Assembly (NCBI GenBank): GCA_913055655.1
Contig: CAJXKA010000001.1
Location: 372,001 to 436,000, forward strand
Source of the DNA: an uncultured Oceanospirillales bacterium
GTDB lineage: Bacteria > Pseudomonadota > Gammaproteobacteria > Xanthomonadales > SZUA-36
DNA length: 64,000 nucleotides
Direction: 5' to 3'
This document shows positions 62,783 through 64,000 of this stretch, piece by piece (the stretch's first letter is position 1; every line of letters starts with the position of its first letter). The notes beneath the pieces are model-generated. The model had not been told where the DNA came from and did not search any database. It was given only the letters and a program-made list of their open reading frames with translations. Both the position numbers and the translations under genes were made by a program.

Positions 62783-64000
62783 GGTCCGGTCGCCCTCGTC
62801 GCCGCCAGTTCACTGAACATGAAACGCTTGCGGCTGAGCTGGAACGTGACCGTGGTCACCACCAGCGATACCGCGGCGGACACCAGTGCCGCCACGTAAA
62901 AGCCAATGACATTGTAGGCGACCAGGCCGCAGACGGTGCCGAGAATCATGGCGGATGCCGCCCCGGCGCCGCTGCCACGGCCCCAGCGCAGGCCGAAGAC
63001 AATGGGCCAGATGGTGCTGGCGACGAACGCGCCGGTCAGGTGCAGCAACGCGGCGAGCGTGCCCAGGCGGGGCATCGCCAGGGCCCAGGCCAGCGCCCCC
63101 AGCGCGATGATGATCCAGGCCGCCGCGCGGCGCAGTTCCGCCTCGCCGGCATCGGGGCGCAGGTGCCCCCGGTAGATGTCGTTCAGCAGCAGGTCTGACG
63201 TGGCCGCCAGCAGGGAGTCGAGACTGGATGCCAGTGCCGCGAACACGACGATGAACACCAGGATCGCGCCGGCTTCGCCCATCAGGTGGCCCGCAACCAG
63301 CGGTGCGACCATGTCCGGTGAGGGCACGTTCACCCCCAGCGCGGGCGCCGCCAGCGCGATGAAGCCCGCGACGATGGGCACCGGCAGCCACATCAGCCCG
63401 GCCAGCAGGTAGGCGCGGAAACCGACGCCTTCACCGAAAGCGAATGCCCGCGACCACCAGACATTGGAATGAAAGATTTCACCGACACCGAATAACAGGT
63501 TGTTGAACAGGAACATCAACGACGCCGGCAGCAGCAGGTTCAGCAGGCCGGGTCGCTCCTCGGCGAGCTGTCGGTGCACCGGCTCGAAACCCACCTCTAC
63601 GATCACCAGGCCCGCCAGCAGCGCCAGCCCGGCCAGGATGATCAGTGTCTGGACGAAGTCGGTGCCAATCACGGCTCGCAGCCCGCCAAACACGGTATAC
63701 AGGGTGCATGTCACGACGATGACGGTCATGCCCCAGGCGTAGGGGATGCCGCTGAGCGCCTCGACCAGCAGGCCACCGGCCATGGCCAGGCTGACCAGCC
63801 AGCCCAGGGCGTAGAACAGGGAAATTAGCAGGAAGACCCGCCAGGCGAACCTGCCGTAGCGCACGCGGATGAAATCGCCGCTGGTATAGCCATGCGGCAT
63901 CAGTTCACGGATTCGTTTCGCCAGCGGCGCGAACAGCAACAGGCCCACGGCGCCCAGCGAGTAGCCCACCATGCCCCAGATGCCGAGCTGGTAGGCCAGC
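62779..64000 (-). CDS. Sodium:solute symporter family (SSS) transporter, 5' end missing
   Basis: Polytopic Na+-coupled symporter. The frame stays open to the right edge (residues ...LAYQLGIWG before the first internal Met), so the N-terminus lies outside the window. The visible 400 residues contain about ten hydrophobic segments. SSS features are GYTSGDFIRVRYG early, TVFGGLRAVIGTDFVQTLIIL, and SSLDSLLAATSDLLLNDIYRG. Substrate cannot be told. Its stop codon overlaps the small membrane protein start. Confidence 0.9.
   Translation of the reverse strand, partial: LAYQLGIWGMVGYSLGAVGLLLFAPLAKRIRELMPHGYTSGDFIRVRYGRFAWRVFLLISLFYALGWLVSLAMAGGLLVEALSGIPYAWGMTVIVVTCTLYTVFGGLRAVIGTDFVQTLIILAGLALLAGLVIVEVGFEPVHRQLAEERPGLLNLLLPASLMFLFNNLLFGVGEIFHSNVWWSRAFAFGEGVGFRAYLLAGLMWLPVPIVAGFIALAAPALGVNVPSPDMVAPLVAGHLMGEAGAILVFIVVFAALASSLDSLLAATSDLLLNDIYRGHLRPDAGEAELRRAAAWIIIALGALAWALAMPRLGTLAALLHLTGAFVASTIWPIVFGLRWGRGSGAGAASAMILGTVCGLVAYNVIGFYVAALVSAAVSLVVTTVTFQLSRKRFMFSELAATRATGP

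Noticed and set aside
59640-62816. Plus-strand open frame of over 1000 codons opposite asnB and the transcarbamylase
   Set aside because: High-GC shadow frame; composition is His/Gln/Val/Arg-rich with no domain, and both opposite-strand genes are convincing.

Overview
The window is high-GC chromosomal DNA from a gammaproteobacterium. The order rpoE-rseA-rseB-rseC-degP-lepA-lepB-DUF4845-rnc-era, the sucA-sucB-lpdA block, a 180-kDa-class NAD-glutamate dehydrogenase, RoxA (YcfD), FkpA and LpxH all fit the Xanthomonadales/Chromatiales side of the class, possibly a Wenzhouxiangella-like marine or haloalkaline organism. The lineage is inferred from gene content only. I see no rRNA, tRNA, CRISPR array, prophage or transposase gene. 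No gene-free gap exceeds about 300 bases; the longest is the roughly 270-base region upstream of rpoE.

Layout. 1-3119 holds two exported proteins whose base use looks less GC-rich than the rest: a secreted S1 protease cut by the window edge, and a repeat-containing protein. 3149-5472 is a minus-strand set (DUF1272, MAPEG, GNAT, small membrane protein, TonB-like protein), facing a DUF455-methyltransferase pair. Next come lpxH and a periplasmic cyclophilin, then gyrA, a peroxiredoxin, a lone receiver protein and an AcuI-type reductase. 13649-19200 encodes the 2-oxoglutarate dehydrogenase complex, 19320-21838 roxA-purB, and 21960-23354 fumC. 23440-26057 is an AlgI/AlgX-like O-acetylation pair. 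26117-28584 is a GntR-regulated ABC exporter operon. It is followed by fkpA, ugd, a DUF2058 gene and an orphan ParD antitoxin. 31898-36558 is metH with a SahR-like ArsR-methyltransferase regulator. 36734-44626 holds an acyl-CoA dehydrogenase, NAD-GDH, NAD kinase and a 5'-nucleotidase. 44678-50121 holds an M28 peptidase, murB, pyrD and an aldehyde dehydrogenase. 50395-59541 is the sigma-E envelope-stress operon continuing into lepA-lepB-DUF4845-rnc-era. The right edge is a minus-strand operon: Na+/solute symporter (cut by the window edge), a 40-residue membrane protein, an aspartate-transcarbamylase-like protein and asnB.

Much of the window is central metabolism (TCA cycle, glutamate, methionine, pyrimidine and purine synthesis) and cell-envelope maintenance. 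Many adjacent genes overlap by ATGA or TGATG, so translational coupling is common. Several true starts lie inside longer open frames, and I moved them using Shine-Dalgarno positions, signal peptides or family N-termini.

The most unusual signals are non-coding or very small. (1) 7-8 bp tandem repeats lie at the 3' ends of genes, often beginning at or inside the stop codon, and two of them form facing inverted arms between convergent genes. (2) A perfect 68-bp palindrome lies between sucB and lpdA. (3) A nested 25-bp inverted-repeat element lies upstream of parD. (4) An unlisted 40-residue transmembrane ORF is coupled to the symporter. (5) The transcarbamylase next to it keeps its carbamoyl-phosphate site but has lost the usual aspartate-binding residues.
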